Below the pieces are notes generated by a model. The model did not search any database. It was not told the DNA's origin and saw only the letters and a list, made by a program, of their open reading frames with translations. Source: Leptotrichiaceae bacterium (lineage in GTDB: Bacteria; Fusobacteriota; Fusobacteriia; Fusobacteriales; Leptotrichiaceae). Taken from it: DNA of 61,316 bases. Positions 1 to 9,692 of this stretch are shown here, piece after piece (within the stretch, counting starts at the first letter, position 1; every line of letters begins with the position of its first letter). The stretch spans positions 1 through 61,316 of the forward strand of contig JAGOWQ010000007.1 in assembly GCA_018060185.1 (NCBI GenBank), given 5' to 3'. The translations under genes were made by a program, and so were the position numbers.

Positions 1-1
1 A

Positions 2-484
2 GCTTTTTTAGTAGGAATTTTTGGTGAAGGTATAGGAAGAGTTATAGGAACTTTTATAATTTCAATGCTACCTGTTGTAGAATTAAGGGGGAGTATACCT
101 GTTGGATATTCTCTAGGCCTTCCTTGGCATACAAATATGATAGTTTCAGTAATAGGAAACATGATTCCAGTACCAATTATACTTTTATTTATAGTAAAGA
201 TATTTGAAATTATGAAAAAAAAGAATATATTAAAAAATTTAGTAGAAAAATTAGAAAATAGAGCAATAAATAGGAGCGAAAGTGTTGCTAAGAGTGAATT
301 TATAGGATTAATGCTATTTGTAGCAATACCTTTTCCAGGGACAGGGGCATGGACAGGAGCTTTAATAGCTGCATTACTTCAGTTAAATAGAAAAAAATCT
401 TTTTTTACGATACTTCTTGGTGTATTGATAGCTGCAATCATAATGACTTTGGGAATATATGGAGTATTAGATAAAATTATATAG
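2..484 (+). CDS. Small multidrug export (SMEX-type) membrane protein, 5' truncated by window edge
   Basis: The reading frame is open from base 2, so the gene starts before the window. An internal ATG at 65 is not the likely start, because the residues before it (ending GTFIISMLPVVELRGSIPVG) belong to the conserved core of the family. This LPVVELRG-x-IP signature matches the COG2426 / PF06695 putative small multi-drug export family. Further hydrophobic segments lie around GNMIPVPIILLFIVKIF and near the C-terminus, and the conserved IPFPGTGAWTGALIA stretch is present. It is an inner-membrane protein. The family's substrate is poorly defined, so the export role is from the family name only. A hairpin with a T-run follows the stop codon. 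Confidence 0.8.
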   Translation, partial: AFLVGIFGEGIGRVIGTFIISMLPVVELRGSIPVGYSLGLPWHTNMIVSVIGNMIPVPIILLFIVKIFEIMKKKNILKNLVEKLENRAINRSESVAKSEFIGLMLFVAIPFPGTGAWTGALIAALLQLNRKKSFFTILLGVLIAAIIMTLGIYGVLDKII

Positions 485-497
485 TAAAACAAAAAAT

Positions 498-535
498 GGC
501 TATTTATTTTAATTATTTTAAATAGTTCTTTTTTA
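498..535 (+). terminator. Probable intrinsic terminator after the SMEX-type gene
   Basis: GGCTATTTA (498-506) can pair with TAAATAGTT (519-527) using two G-T wobbles at the base, and a T-rich run follows (529-534). It lies 14 bases after the stop codon. Confidence 0.6.
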
Positions 536-539
536 TTTG

Positions 540-548
540 TGGTATAAT
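540..548 (+). promoter_or_regulatory. Extended -10 promoter candidate for the methyltransferase gene
   Basis: TGGTATAAT is a perfect -10 hexamer (543-548) preceded by the TGn extension. No good -35 is visible. It lies about 100 bases before the ATG at 648. Confidence 0.45.
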
Positions 549-647
549 CATAATATACTTAAAAGTAGTAAAAAATATTTATGAGTAAATAAAATTAGAC
601 TCGGTATTTAAAATAAAAATTTAAATATTATTAATAAGGAGAAATTA

Positions 648-1376
648 ATGGATAAAATAAAGTTAAATCAAGTAAATATTAAAAAATTTTATGATGAAAT
701 ATGTAATAAGTATGATTATATATTTCCTTTAAATGAAATTCAAAAAAAATTTATGGATAATGAAATTAAAGGGAATAGAATTTTAGATGTTGGTAGTTCT
801 ACAGGAAATTTATCTAAATATTTAATTGAAAATGGAATTAATGTAACTTCGATTGATATAAACGAAAAACTTATTTTTAAAGCAGCTCAAAAGGGAGTTG
901 AAGTAAAAAAATTGAATATGCTCGAAATAGATACTTTAAATAAGTTTGATACAATAATAAACATAGGAAATACACTGCCTCATTTAAATAATAAAAAAGA
1001 AATTTATACATTTTTAGAAAAAGCTTACGACAGACTTGAAGAAAATGGAAAGTTAATTATACAGATTATAAATTTTAATAAATTTATAATTAATAGGGAT
1101 AAAAATAATTATCTAGGAAGTTTACCATTAATTGAAAATGAAAATGTAAAATTTGAAAGAAATTATTATTTAGATAAAAATAATAATATAATATTTAAGA
1201 CAATTTTAGATGATAAAATTAAAAATGAAGAAATTCTATTAAATATTAATTTTGAAGATTTAAAAAATTATTTAGAAAAAATAGGAATAAAAAGATTAAA
1301 GTATTACGGTGGATTTGATAAAAGTTTTTTTGATTTTGAAAATTCAGTATATCTTATTATTACAGGGGAAAAATAA
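648..1376 (+). CDS. Class I SAM-dependent methyltransferase
   Basis: A 242-residue protein with the class I methyltransferase fold. Motif I reads ILDVGSSTGNLS near residue 45, followed by the acidic loop VTSIDIN and a post-motif FDTIINIGNTLPHL. This arrangement resembles small-molecule methyltransferases of the UbiE/Methyltransf_25 type rather than RNA enzymes. The substrate cannot be told from sequence. The ATG follows a good ribosome site (aaggag). It is monocistronic: a terminator lies upstream, and an independent strong promoter lies downstream for the BMC locus. Confidence 0.75.
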   Translation: MDKIKLNQVNIKKFYDEICNKYDYIFPLNEIQKKFMDNEIKGNRILDVGSSTGNLSKYLIENGINVTSIDINEKLIFKAAQKGVEVKKLNMLEIDTLNKFDTIINIGNTLPHLNNKKEIYTFLEKAYDRLEENGKLIIQIINFNKFIINRDKNNYLGSLPLIENENVKFERNYYLDKNNNIIFKTILDDKIKNEEILLNINFEDLKNYLEKIGIKRLKYYGGFDKSFFDFENSVYLIITGEK

Positions 1377-1716
1377 AGAATCAAAATTTTTAATACTTTT
1401 TCATATAAAGAACAATAAAATTATATGTTTGACAAAATAAAAAGTCGAGTTATAATTTTATTGGTATCAGTAACATTTTTACATGTCAAGCAATTTATAA
1501 CAAATTTAGAATACAGTAACTGCAATTATATAAATAGAAATATTTTTATTTATAATATATAAGTTTTCATAAAATCCAATATAAAATTAAAGTATTTATC
1601 TCAATATTAAGTGTTATTCACAAAGAAAGAATATGTATTTTATTATTCACATATATGTACTTACAAAAAAATTTAATAAAATAATTTTATTAAAAAAAAG
1701 AAAATGGAGGTTTTAT
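1377..1716 (+). other. Intergenic region and long leader before the BMC locus
   Basis: This 340-base gap holds a strong promoter (1429-1456) and, after the expected transcription start near 1463, an AT-rich leader of about 250 bases up to the ATG at 1717. I see short repeats (cagtaac twice, around 1468 and 1513) and a small palindrome near 1650. I see no recognisable riboswitch, T-box or clear terminator. Confidence 0.5.
1429..1456 (+). promoter_or_regulatory. Strong sigma-70 type promoter of the choline/ethanolamine BMC locus
   Basis: A consensus TTGACA (1429-1434) and consensus TATAAT (1451-1456) are separated by 16 bases. It is the best promoter upstream of the gene series starting at 1717, so it probably drives the transporter, shell and cut genes. 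Confidence 0.8.
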
Positions 1717-2823
1717 ATGAGTAGTATTGAGAGCACCTTAGAAGAAATAAAAACAAGGGATAATTTAGTATTAGAAGCAAAAAAGAAATTAGATTCTACT
1801 TTTTTTAGAAAAGGATTAACTGTAGCTATCATTTCAGGAATGTGCTATGGATTATACTCAGCATTTGTCACAGTAGCAATGGGAAAGGGAGTTTGGTCAG
1901 AATGGTTTGGCGGAAAAACAAATCTCTCTCTGTTTGCTACTGTTTATATTATTGGTGCATTGGGATCAGCATTAAATGATTCAATGAGTGCCATTTGGTC
2001 CTGGATTATATCTGGCTATAAGGGAAAAGTAGGAGATTTTTTAAGATGTATAAATACTAAACCAGGTAGGATAATGATTTTAGCAGCGATTATAGGTGGA
2101 CCCATAGCAGGGACATCTTATATTATAGCATTACAATTGGCAGGCTCTATTATTATACCTATAACAGCTTTATGCCCAGCTATAGGTGCTGTTTTAGCTA
2201 GAATCATTTTTAAGCAAAAACTTAATAAAAGAATGATTTTAGGAGTAGTAGTCTGTGTCTTAGCCAGTGTTTTAATAGGAACTTCAGGTATTACTGGGGA
2301 AGTAAGAAAAGGAACAGTTTTAGGAATAGTAGTAGCTTTAATAGCTGCTTTTGGATGGGGTATAGAAGGAGTAGTTGCAGGATATGGAACATCTCTTATA
2401 GACTCTGAAATAGGTATAATGATAAGGCAAACAACTTCTGGTTTGTTTAATTTGTTTATTTTATTACCTTTATTAAGTTTTATGGATGGAAATATTGGAT
2501 TAGGTATGAATTTATTAAAATCAGCTTTAACTGACACGTCATCATTAATATTTTTTGTAATTAGCGGTTTTTTTGCATTGTTTGCTTTTTCTTTGTGGTA
2601 TAAAGGTAATTCAATGTGTGGGGCAGCACTGGGGATGGCATGTAATGGAGCATATTCATTTTGGGGACCATTTTTCTGTTGGATAATAATAGGAGTTTTA
2701 ATGGGAATAGATGGTTGGAATGTAGCTCCAATAGTTTGGATAGGAGCAGTAATAATGGTAATAGGAATATTTTTAATCGCAGTCAATCCTTTAACCTTAT
2801 TTGGAAAAAAGGAGGTAGATTAG
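1717..2823 (+). CDS. DMT/EamA-like integral membrane transporter, candidate choline or amine carrier
   Basis: A 368-residue protein with about ten hydrophobic segments after a hydrophilic N-terminus of about 35 residues. The overall plan resembles the drug/metabolite transporter superfamily: paired small helices, and conserved GxxxG-like turns such as IGGPIAGTSYIIALQLAG. The start at 1717 is chosen because a strong tggagg precedes it. An upstream in-frame ATG at 1633 has no ribosome site and would add unconserved residues. It is the first gene after the strong promoter and is separated from the cut genes only by small BMC genes. That position suggests it imports choline or exports trimethylamine; this is inference, not seen in the sequence. 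Confidence 0.65.
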   Translation: MSSIESTLEEIKTRDNLVLEAKKKLDSTFFRKGLTVAIISGMCYGLYSAFVTVAMGKGVWSEWFGGKTNLSLFATVYIIGALGSALNDSMSAIWSWIISGYKGKVGDFLRCINTKPGRIMILAAIIGGPIAGTSYIIALQLAGSIIIPITALCPAIGAVLARIIFKQKLNKRMILGVVVCVLASVLIGTSGITGEVRKGTVLGIVVALIAAFGWGIEGVVAGYGTSLIDSEIGIMIRQTTSGLFNLFILLPLLSFMDGNIGLGMNLLKSALTDTSSLIFFVISGFFALFAFSLWYKGNSMCGAALGMACNGAYSFWGPFFCWIIIGVLMGIDGWNVAPIVWIGAVIMVIGIFLIAVNPLTLFGKKEVD

Positions 2824-3090
2824 ATGAAACCTTTAAATTATGCTATTTTAAAATACTTTACTAAAATAACAGAGGCGTCTGCAGATGAAGTTATAGATGC
2901 TTTGAAAGGGGAATACGGTAAATTTAAAGCGTTAAATAAAAAAGCTGTAATAGAGTCTTTAATGACGGCAGAAGCAAATGGACTTTTAAAAGAAACGAGA
3001 TTTGAACTAGATGATAAAGATGAATTAAAAGTTTATTATTCAGTTCCTGAAGACGGTATAGAAACTATAAATAAATATATTCCAGATTAA
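2824..3090 (+). CDS. Small winged-helix-like protein of unknown function
   Basis: An 88-residue protein whose ATG directly abuts the transporter stop codon, with an aaggagg inside the transporter's last codons, so the two are translationally coupled. The pattern is consistent with a compact winged helix: helix (LNYAILKYFTK), helix (ASADEVIDALKG), a longer helix (KKAVIESLMTAEANGLLKE), then a beta pair with an acidic turn (FELDDKDELKVYYSV). I do not recognise a named family. It could be a DNA-binding regulator, since none other is seen in the locus, or a protein-interaction adaptor for the transporter or shell. Confidence 0.55.
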   Translation: MKPLNYAILKYFTKITEASADEVIDALKGEYGKFKALNKKAVIESLMTAEANGLLKETRFELDDKDELKVYYSVPEDGIETINKYIPD

Positions 3091-3106
3091 AAGGAAAGGT
3101 GATTTT

Positions 3107-3721
3107 ATGAGATATTATGGGGAAGAAGCGTTAGGATTAATTGAAACAACAGGAATGGTCCCAGCTTTAGAAGGAGCAGATAAAATGCTCAAATCAGCTG
3201 CTGTAGAATTAATTGCTTATGAAAATATAGGTTCTACCCTTGTAACTATTATGGTAAAAGGAGATGTAGCCGCAGTTAAAGCTTCTGTAGAAGCAGGTGC
3301 TGCTGCTGCTAAAGAAATAGGGAAATTAACTTCAAAAAATGTAATGCCTAGACCTATAAAACCTGTAGGAGATATTGTATCAATTTATGATATTGATTCA
3401 GAGTGTTTAGATGAAGTAGAAGAAAAATATGAAGCATTAGGATTAATTGAAACCTTTGGTATTATATATGTTCTAGAGGCAGCAGATGCAATGTGTAAAG
3501 CAGCAGATGTAGAGTTAATAGGATTTGAAAATGTTGCTTCAGGGTATATTTCAGTATTAGTAAGTGGAGATGTAGGAGCATGTAAGCAAGCGGTTGAACA
3601 TGGAAAACAAGCAGTTGAAAAATTAGGAGCAGAAGTTTACAGCTCGGTTGTAATACCAAGACCTCATAAAGATTTAAAAAAAATAACAAAAAGATATTCA
3701 ATAAATAAGCTTATCCCTTAG
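3107..3721 (+). CDS. BMC-T shell protein (tandem BMC domains)
   Basis: A 204-residue protein with two consecutive BMC domains. The first starts at ALGLIETTGMVPALEGADKM (about residue 8) and the second at ALGLIETFGIIYVLEAADAM (about residue 110). Both keep the typical GDV segment and the PRP edge near the end. Such proteins form pseudo-hexameric trimers in the shell facets. The PduT-type iron-sulfur Cys is not evident at the pore of either domain, so this looks like the plain BMC-T of choline-type glycyl-radical loci. It sits just upstream of the first aldehyde dehydrogenase and CutC. Confidence 0.9.
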   Translation: MRYYGEEALGLIETTGMVPALEGADKMLKSAAVELIAYENIGSTLVTIMVKGDVAAVKASVEAGAAAAKEIGKLTSKNVMPRPIKPVGDIVSIYDIDSECLDEVEEKYEALGLIETFGIIYVLEAADAMCKAADVELIGFENVASGYISVLVSGDVGACKQAVEHGKQAVEKLGAEVYSSVVIPRPHKDLKKITKRYSINKLIP

Positions 3722-3741
3722 TGGATGAATGAGGAGAAGAA

Positions 3742-5217
3742 ATGAATATAGACATATTTGATAATGATTTATTTTCGATACAAGAAGCTAGAATTTTATC
3801 AGAAAAGGCAAAAGAGGCACAGTCAATATTATCGACATACTCCCAAAAAACATTAGATGATATAGTATTATCTATGGCTAATAAAATATTATTTTTTTTA
3901 AAAGAGTTGTCATATTCTTCTTGGGAAGAAACAGATTATGGAAATTGGGAAGATAAATATATTAAAAATAAATTTATTTGTGAATATGTTTTAGAATCCA
4001 TAAAAGATATGAAATGTGTCGGAATTATAAAAAATGATGAAGAAAAAAAAATAATAGATATAGGAATTCCTATTGGAGTTATAGCAGCTCTTTGTCCAGT
4101 TACAAGCCCTGTATCAACAGTAATTTACAAGGCATTGATAGGAATAAAATCTGGAAATGCAGTTATTTTTTCACCTCATCCTAGAGCAAAACACACAATT
4201 GCTAAAGCCTTAGATATATTAATAGAAGCTGGTATGGAATCAGGTTTACCAGAAGATGCTTTAAGTTATATGAAAACAGTTACAAAAAGTGGGACGAGAG
4301 AATTAATTAATCATAAGGCTGTATCAATGATTATGAATACCGGTGTAATGAGTTTATTAAAAGACTGTTACAATTCAGGAAAACCATTAATATTTGGTGG
4401 AGTGGGTAGTGGACCTGCATTTGTTGAAAGAACCGCTGACTTAAAAGAAGCTAGTAAAAATATAATTATGAGTAAAACGTTTGATTACGGGATTGTTTCA
4501 GCATCAGAACAGTCAGTTGTTGTAGATAAAGTTGTTGAAAAGGATTTCAGAAAGGAATTTATTGAATCAGGTGCTTATTTTATGTCAAATGAAGAATCAG
4601 AGTCTTTAGGAAAAGTCATTTATAAAGAAAATGGGAGCTTAAATCCTATGGCAGTTGGAAAAAGTCCGCAGATTTTGGCTAAAAAATCTGGTTTTACTGT
4701 TGGTGAGAACGTTAAAATACTTGTATCAGAGGAAAAATATGTATCTGAAACAAATCCTTATTCAAAAGAGAAGTTATGCCCAGTTTTATCTTATTATATC
4801 GAAGAAGATTGGCAAAATGCGTGTGTAAAATGTATAGAGTTGTTATTGACAGAAAGATACGGTCATACATTAGTTATTCATTCAAAGAATCCATTTGTTA
4901 TAGAACAATTTGCACTAAAAAAGCCAGTAGGTAGGATACTAGTAAATTCCCCTGCAACTTATGGAAGTTTAGGTATGACTACAAATTTATTTCCATCAAT
5001 GACATTGGGAAGTGGATCAGCAGGAAAAGGAATAACATCTGACAATGTATCTCCCATGAATTTGATATATATTAGAAAAATAGGATATGAAGTAAAAGAT
5101 GTAATGTCCGTAAGAGAAAAATATAAAGTTAAAGAAAATATAGAAATAAGTAAATTAAATTCTGAGCAAATTGATAAAATTGTAGAAAAAATTTTAGGTA
5201 GTTTAAAATCAAAGTAA
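3742..5217 (+). CDS. Acetaldehyde dehydrogenase paralogue 1, catalytic Cys replaced by Ser
   Basis: A 491-residue member of the CoA-acylating aldehyde dehydrogenase family (PduP/EutE/AdhE N-domain type). It keeps the family core, including SPHPRAKHT, KTFDYG and NPYSKEKLCPVLSYY. At the active-site position the two other copies in this locus read ICASEQS, but this one reads VSASEQS: codon TCA at 4498-4500, Ser253. The glycine-rich segment that reads IGVGPGNGPS in copy 3 is also altered (FGGVGSGPA). It is therefore probably weak or inactive as a dehydrogenase, or works with a Ser nucleophile. The C-terminus ends in an amphipathic helix (LNSEQIDKIVEKILGSLKSK) typical of an encapsulation peptide, so the protein should still be packaged. 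It lies directly upstream of CutC. Confidence 0.88.
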   Translation: MNIDIFDNDLFSIQEARILSEKAKEAQSILSTYSQKTLDDIVLSMANKILFFLKELSYSSWEETDYGNWEDKYIKNKFICEYVLESIKDMKCVGIIKNDEEKKIIDIGIPIGVIAALCPVTSPVSTVIYKALIGIKSGNAVIFSPHPRAKHTIAKALDILIEAGMESGLPEDALSYMKTVTKSGTRELINHKAVSMIMNTGVMSLLKDCYNSGKPLIFGGVGSGPAFVERTADLKEASKNIIMSKTFDYGIVSASEQSVVVDKVVEKDFRKEFIESGAYFMSNEESESLGKVIYKENGSLNPMAVGKSPQILAKKSGFTVGENVKILVSEEKYVSETNPYSKEKLCPVLSYYIEEDWQNACVKCIELLLTERYGHTLVIHSKNPFVIEQFALKKPVGRILVNSPATYGSLGMTTNLFPSMTLGSGSAGKGITSDNVSPMNLIYIRKIGYEVKDVMSVREKYKVKENIEISKLNSEQIDKIVEKILGSLKSK

Positions 5218-5238
5218 CTAATATTATGGAGGGTAAAT

Positions 5239-7788
5239 ATGGATATAAAAGAATTTTCCAATAAAATAGCAGATGCTACAAAAAATATGAGTGAAGAAGA
5301 AAAAAATCTTCTTATGAAAATATTTTCAAAAGTTTCAGATGAGATTATTAATGTAGAGAATACTACAAAAAAAGAATATACGTATGACGAATCTCACGGA
5401 CCAGGAATTCCAGATGGAATGACGGAAAGATTAAAAAATCTTAAAGAAAATTTTTTAAAACAAATACCAACAATAACAACTCATAGAGCAAGAGCAATAA
5501 CTGAAATTGCAAAAGAAAACCCAGGATTGCCAAAAGCTGTACTAAGAGCTAAAAGTTTTAAACGTTGTTGTGAAACAGCTCCATTAGTAATTCAGGATAA
5601 TGAATTAATCGTTGGTTCTCCTTGTGGGTCTCCAAGAGCAGGAGCTTTTTCTCCTGATATAGCGTGGAGATGGCTAAGAGATGAAATAGATACAATAGGA
5701 AATAGACCTCAAGATCCATTTTTTATATCAGATGAAGATAAGAAAGTAATGAAAGAAGAATTATTTACATATTGGGAAGGTAAATCTTTAGATGAAGCTT
5801 GTGAAGATCAGTTCAGAGAAGCGGGAGTCTGGGAAATATCTGGAGAATCATTTGTGTCAGATTGTTCTTATCATGCTGTAAATGGTGGTGGAGATTCCAA
5901 TCCAGGGTATGACGTAATATTAATGAAAAAAGGTATGTTGGATATTCAAAAAGAGGCAAGAGATCATTTAGAACAATTGGATTATGCTAATCCAGATGAT
6001 ATAGATAAAATATATTTTTATAAGGCTGTAATAGACACGACAGAAGGTGTTATGATTTATGCTAGAAGATTATCAGAATATGCTGCTAAACTATCTGAAC
6101 AAGAGACTAATCCAAAAAGGAAAGCTGAATTAAAAAAAATATCAGAAATAAATGCTAGAGTCCCAGCTAATAAACCTAGTAATTTTTGGGAAGCAATACA
6201 GGCGGTATGGACAGTTGAGTCCCTTCTTGTTGTAGAAGAAAATCAAACTGGAATGTCTATAGGAAGAGTTGACCAATATATGTACCCATTTTATAAAAAT
6301 GATATAGAATCAGGGAAAATGACAGAGTATGAGGCGTTTGAATTAGCAGGATGTATGTTGATTAAAATGTCAGAAATGATGTGGATTACAAGTGAGGGAG
6401 GATCAAAGTTTTTCGCTGGATACCAACCTTTTGTAAATATGTGCGTAGGAGGGGTAACAAGAGAAGGTAGAGATGCTACAAATGATTTAACGTATTTACT
6501 AATGGACGCAGTAAGACATGTTAAAATTTATCAGCCATCGTTAGCTGCAAGAATTCATAATAAATCACCATATAAATATTTGAAGAAAATTGTAGATGTA
6601 GTTAGGGCTGGAATGGGATTCCCTGCTTGCCATTTTGATGATACTCATATAAAAATGATGTTGGCTAAAGGAGTCTCAATAGAAGATGCTAGAGACTATT
6701 GTTTAATGGGATGTGTTGAACCTCAAAAATCTGGAAGATTATATCAATGGACATCAACAGCTTACACTCAATGGCCAATAGCTATTGAATTAGTACTTAA
6801 TAACGGAGTTCCATTATGGTATGGAAAAAGTGTAACACCAGATTTTGGAAATATCGATAATTATAAAACTTATGAAGAATTTGAAAATGCAGTAAAAGAT
6901 CAGATAAAATATATAACAAAATGTTCTTCTATAGCTACAGTAATTACTCAAAGAGTTCACAAAGAATTAGCTCCTAAACCATTAATGTCAATAATGTACG
7001 AAGGTTGTATGGAAAAGGGTAGGGATGTATCAGCTGGAGGAGCAATGTATAATTTTGGACCAGGAGTAGTATGGTCAGGACTGGCAACTTATGCAGATTC
7101 AATGTCAGCAATTAAAAAACTTGTTTTTGACGACAAAAAATATACTTTGAGACAATTAAATGAAGCATTAAAAGCAGATTTTGTTGGTTATGATCAAATT
7201 AGAAGGGACTGCTTAGATGCTCCAAAATATGGAAATGATGATGATTATGCAGACTTTATTGCATCAGATTTAATACATTTTACTGAAATAGAACATAGAA
7301 AATTTAAAACATTGTATTCAGTATTAAGTCACGGAACACTATCAATTTCAAATAATACTCCATTAGGTCAGTTAACGGGAGCAAGTGCAAATGGGCGTGG
7401 AGCTTGGACGCCATTATCAGATGGGATTAGTCCAACACAAGGTGCAGATTATAAAGGTCCAACAGCGATAATAAAATCAGTATCAAAGCTAGCAAATGAT
7501 ACAATGAATATAGGAATGGTACATAATTTTAAATTAATGTCTGGATTGCTTGATACTCCCGAAGGAGAGGAAGGTATAATAACACTTCTTCGAACAGCCA
7601 GTATTTTTGGAAATGGGGAAATGCAATTTAATTATTTAGATAATAAAACGTTATATGAAGCTCAAATAAACCCAGAACTTTACAGAGATTTAGTAGTACG
7701 TGTTGCAGGATATTCAGCTTACTTTGTTGAATTATGTAAAGATGTACAAGATGAAATAATTAGTCGTACAGTTCTTGATAAATTATAA
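5239..7788 (+). CDS. cutC: Choline trimethylamine-lyase (glycyl radical enzyme)
   Basis: An 849-residue glycyl radical enzyme that cleaves choline to trimethylamine and acetaldehyde inside the microcompartment. The active-site segment reads [14 protein letters not shown], with thiyl Cys492 and the general base Glu494 spaced as in characterised CutC. The glycyl radical loop near the C-terminus is RVAGYSAYF with Gly824. The length matches the shorter CutC form, which lacks a long N-terminal extension. The first 40 residues form an amphipathic segment followed by a linker, a likely encapsulation signal. Its activase gene lies 55 bases downstream, which supports the assignment over diol dehydratase or pyruvate formate-lyase homologues. 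Confidence 0.95.
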   Translation: MDIKEFSNKIADATKNMSEEEKNLLMKIFSKVSDEIINVENTTKKEYTYDESHGPGIPDGMTERLKNLKENFLKQIPTITTHRARAITEIAKENPGLPKAVLRAKSFKRCCETAPLVIQDNELIVGSPCGSPRAGAFSPDIAWRWLRDEIDTIGNRPQDPFFISDEDKKVMKEELFTYWEGKSLDEACEDQFREAGVWEISGESFVSDCSYHAVNGGGDSNPGYDVILMKKGMLDIQKEARDHLEQLDYANPDDIDKIYFYKAVIDTTEGVMIYARRLSEYAAKLSEQETNPKRKAELKKISEINARVPANKPSNFWEAIQAVWTVESLLVVEENQTGMSIGRVDQYMYPFYKNDIESGKMTEYEAFELAGCMLIKMSEMMWITSEGGSKFFAGYQPFVNMCVGGVTREGRDATNDLTYLLMDAVRHVKIYQPSLAARIHNKSPYKYLKKIVDVVRAGMGFPACHFDDTHIKMMLAKGVSIEDARDYCLMGCVEPQKSGRLYQWTSTAYTQWPIAIELVLNNGVPLWYGKSVTPDFGNIDNYKTYEEFENAVKDQIKYITKCSSIATVITQRVHKELAPKPLMSIMYEGCMEKGRDVSAGGAMYNFGPGVVWSGLATYADSMSAIKKLVFDDKKYTLRQLNEALKADFVGYDQIRRDCLDAPKYGNDDDYADFIASDLIHFTEIEHRKFKTLYSVLSHGTLSISNNTPLGQLTGASANGRGAWTPLSDGISPTQGADYKGPTAIIKSVSKLANDTMNIGMVHNFKLMSGLLDTPEGEEGIITLLRTASIFGNGEMQFNYLDNKTLYEAQINPELYRDLVVRVAGYSAYFVELCKDVQDEIISRTVLDKL

Positions 7789-7843
7789 ATTAATATATCA
7801 TCTTTAAATTTTACGTATAATGATGAGAAAATGAGGATGTATA

Positions 7844-8785
7844 ATGAATGAAAATAAAAAATTACAAAGAGAAGCGTTAATATTTAACAAACAAAAATAT
7901 AATATGTACGATGGCCCAGGAATTAGAACAATAATTTTCTTCAAAGGGTGTCCTCTTAGGTGTAAGTGGTGTTCAAATCCTGAAAGCTTTGAACGAGCTT
8001 ACTCAGTTATGTTTAAAGAAGATTTATGTATAAATTGTGGTAGATGTTCTGAAGTATGTCCTGTAAATTTGCATAAAATGGAAAATGGTTTTCATCTGGT
8101 AGATAGAAGTATAACTTGTATAGGATGTAGAAAATGTGAAAAAATCTGTTTAAAAAAAGCTTTAACCATAGTAGGAGAGAAGGAAAAAATATCTGAAATA
8201 GTGGAATACATAGAAGAAGACAGAGTTTTTTATGAAACGTCAGGAGGAGGAGTAACTCTTAGTGGTGGAGAAGTCATCTCTCAAGTAGAAGCAGCAGAAA
8301 ACCTTCTTATGTTATGCAAAAGACGAGGAATAAATACAGCAATAGAAACATGTGGTTATGCTAAGAAAGAAAATATATTAAAAATTGCAGAATTCACAGA
8401 TTTGTTTCTATTCGATTTAAAACAAATAGATTCTGATAAACACTATAAATGGACAGGAGTTAGAAATGAAACAATTATAGAAAATTTAAAGGAGCTATTT
8501 GAAAAAAGATATAATATAAAAATTAGAATCCCTCTTTTAAAAGGTATAAATAGCAGTATAAAAGATATAGAAGGAATTGCAAATTTTTTATTACCTTATA
8601 AAGATTATAGAAATTTCAAAGGAATTGATTTACTTCCTTATCATAAACTAGGAGTAAATAAGTATAAGCAACTGGGTATAAAATATGAAATAGAAGATGA
8701 AGTTGATATTGGAGATGAAGATCTAGAAGAACTATCTAAATGTTTTGAAAAATATGGATTTGATGTTACAATTTTAAAACATTAA
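7844..8785 (+). CDS. cutD: Choline TMA-lyase activating enzyme (radical SAM)
   Basis: A 313-residue radical SAM activase that installs the glycyl radical on CutC. The SAM cluster motif is CPLRCKWC (Cys36, Cys40, Cys43). It is followed by a ferredoxin-like insert with two four-Cys clusters (CINCGRCSEVC and CIGCRKCEKIC), the hallmark of glycyl radical activases for CutC, glycerol dehydratase and similar enzymes. GGGVTLSGGE marks the SAM-binding strand. It needs a low-potential electron donor; a flavodoxin gene lies at 52788 in this window. The function is set by adjacency to cutC. Confidence 0.95.
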   Translation: MNENKKLQREALIFNKQKYNMYDGPGIRTIIFFKGCPLRCKWCSNPESFERAYSVMFKEDLCINCGRCSEVCPVNLHKMENGFHLVDRSITCIGCRKCEKICLKKALTIVGEKEKISEIVEYIEEDRVFYETSGGGVTLSGGEVISQVEAAENLLMLCKRRGINTAIETCGYAKKENILKIAEFTDLFLFDLKQIDSDKHYKWTGVRNETIIENLKELFEKRYNIKIRIPLLKGINSSIKDIEGIANFLLPYKDYRNFKGIDLLPYHKLGVNKYKQLGIKYEIEDEVDIGDEDLEELSKCFEKYGFDVTILKH

Positions 8786-8837
8786 TTTATAGAAAGGGAA
8801 TAGCCTAAATATAATTTTATAGTAAAAGGTTAAAAAA

Positions 8838-9680
8838 ATGGTTGAAAAAAAAGATCAAAAGAAAGATTATAATAGAGAAATTTCAAAATTTGAAAAAGTT
8901 ATTGAAATTCCTATATTAGAAAAAAGCAGTAAATATTATACAGGAGTTGATCTAGGTACAGCTTGTATAGTATTAGCAGTACTTAACGAAAAAAAAGAAC
9001 CAATTGCTGGAGCATATAGATATGCAAGTGTTGTAAAAGATGGTATGGTTGTAGATTATATGGGAGCAGTTAAAATAGTTAAAGAGTTAAAAAAAGAAAT
9101 AGAGGAAAAACTAGGTGTTACTTTGATATACGCAGCTGGAGCTCTTCCTCCAGGGACAAATAAATTAGATGGAGGGGCAATAAAAAATGTTCTTCAATCA
9201 GCAGGGTTTGAGTTAACAAATTTACTCGATGAACCAACAGCAGCTAATGAAGTTTTAAAAATAAAAAATGGAGCAGTTGTTGATATTGGAGGAGGAACAA
9301 CGGGAATAGCTATTTTAAAAGATGGTGAAGTAATATATGTTGCAGATGAGCCAACAGGAGGAACACATTTTTCTCTAGTTCTATCTGGAGCTTATAAAAT
9401 AACGTTTGAAGAAGCTGAAATTTTCAAAAGAAATGAAGAAAATCATGAGGAAATAATGTCAAGTCTCATTCCTGTAATAGAAAAAATTGCGTTTATAATA
9501 CAAACTCATATAAAAGATTATGAAATAGAAGAAATTGTTATAGTTGGTGGAACTTGCTGTTTAAAAAACATTGAAAAAATAATAGAAAGTAGATTAGGTA
9601 TAAAAGTAAAAAAACCTAATAATCCAATGTTTGTTACTCCCCTTGGAATAGCTAAAAGTTGTAAACAAAAACCAATATAG
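8838..9680 (+). CDS. eutJ: EutJ-type actin/Hsp70-fold ATPase
   Basis: A 280-residue protein with the nucleotide-binding signatures of the actin/Hsp70 fold: phosphate 1 GVDLGTAC (about residue 36), phosphate 2 VVDIGGGTTG (about 150) and an adenosine motif IVGGTCC (about 235). It belongs to the EutJ family found in ethanolamine and glycyl-radical microcompartment loci. The family is thought to be a chaperone or reactivation factor, but its role is not settled. It is shorter than Hsp70 and lacks a substrate-binding domain. It sits between cutD and a shell gene, so it may serve CutC rather than EutBC. Confidence 0.88.
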   Translation: MVEKKDQKKDYNREISKFEKVIEIPILEKSSKYYTGVDLGTACIVLAVLNEKKEPIAGAYRYASVVKDGMVVDYMGAVKIVKELKKEIEEKLGVTLIYAAGALPPGTNKLDGGAIKNVLQSAGFELTNLLDEPTAANEVLKIKNGAVVDIGGGTTGIAILKDGEVIYVADEPTGGTHFSLVLSGAYKITFEEAEIFKRNEENHEEIMSSLIPVIEKIAFIIQTHIKDYEIEEIVIVGGTCCLKNIEKIIESRLGIKVKKPNNPMFVTPLGIAKSCKQKPI

Positions 9681-9692
9681 GAAGGAAGAAGT

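Noticed and set aside
1633..1716. Upstream extension of the transporter to the ATG at 1633
   Set aside because: There is no ribosome site and the extra residues are Lys/Ile-rich and unconserved in character. ATG 1717 has a strong tggagg.
2118..2786. 222-codon minus-strand frame opposite the transporter
   Set aside because: Its composition reflects the membrane-protein codons on the other strand. It has no plausible ribosome site, and the + strand gene has family features.
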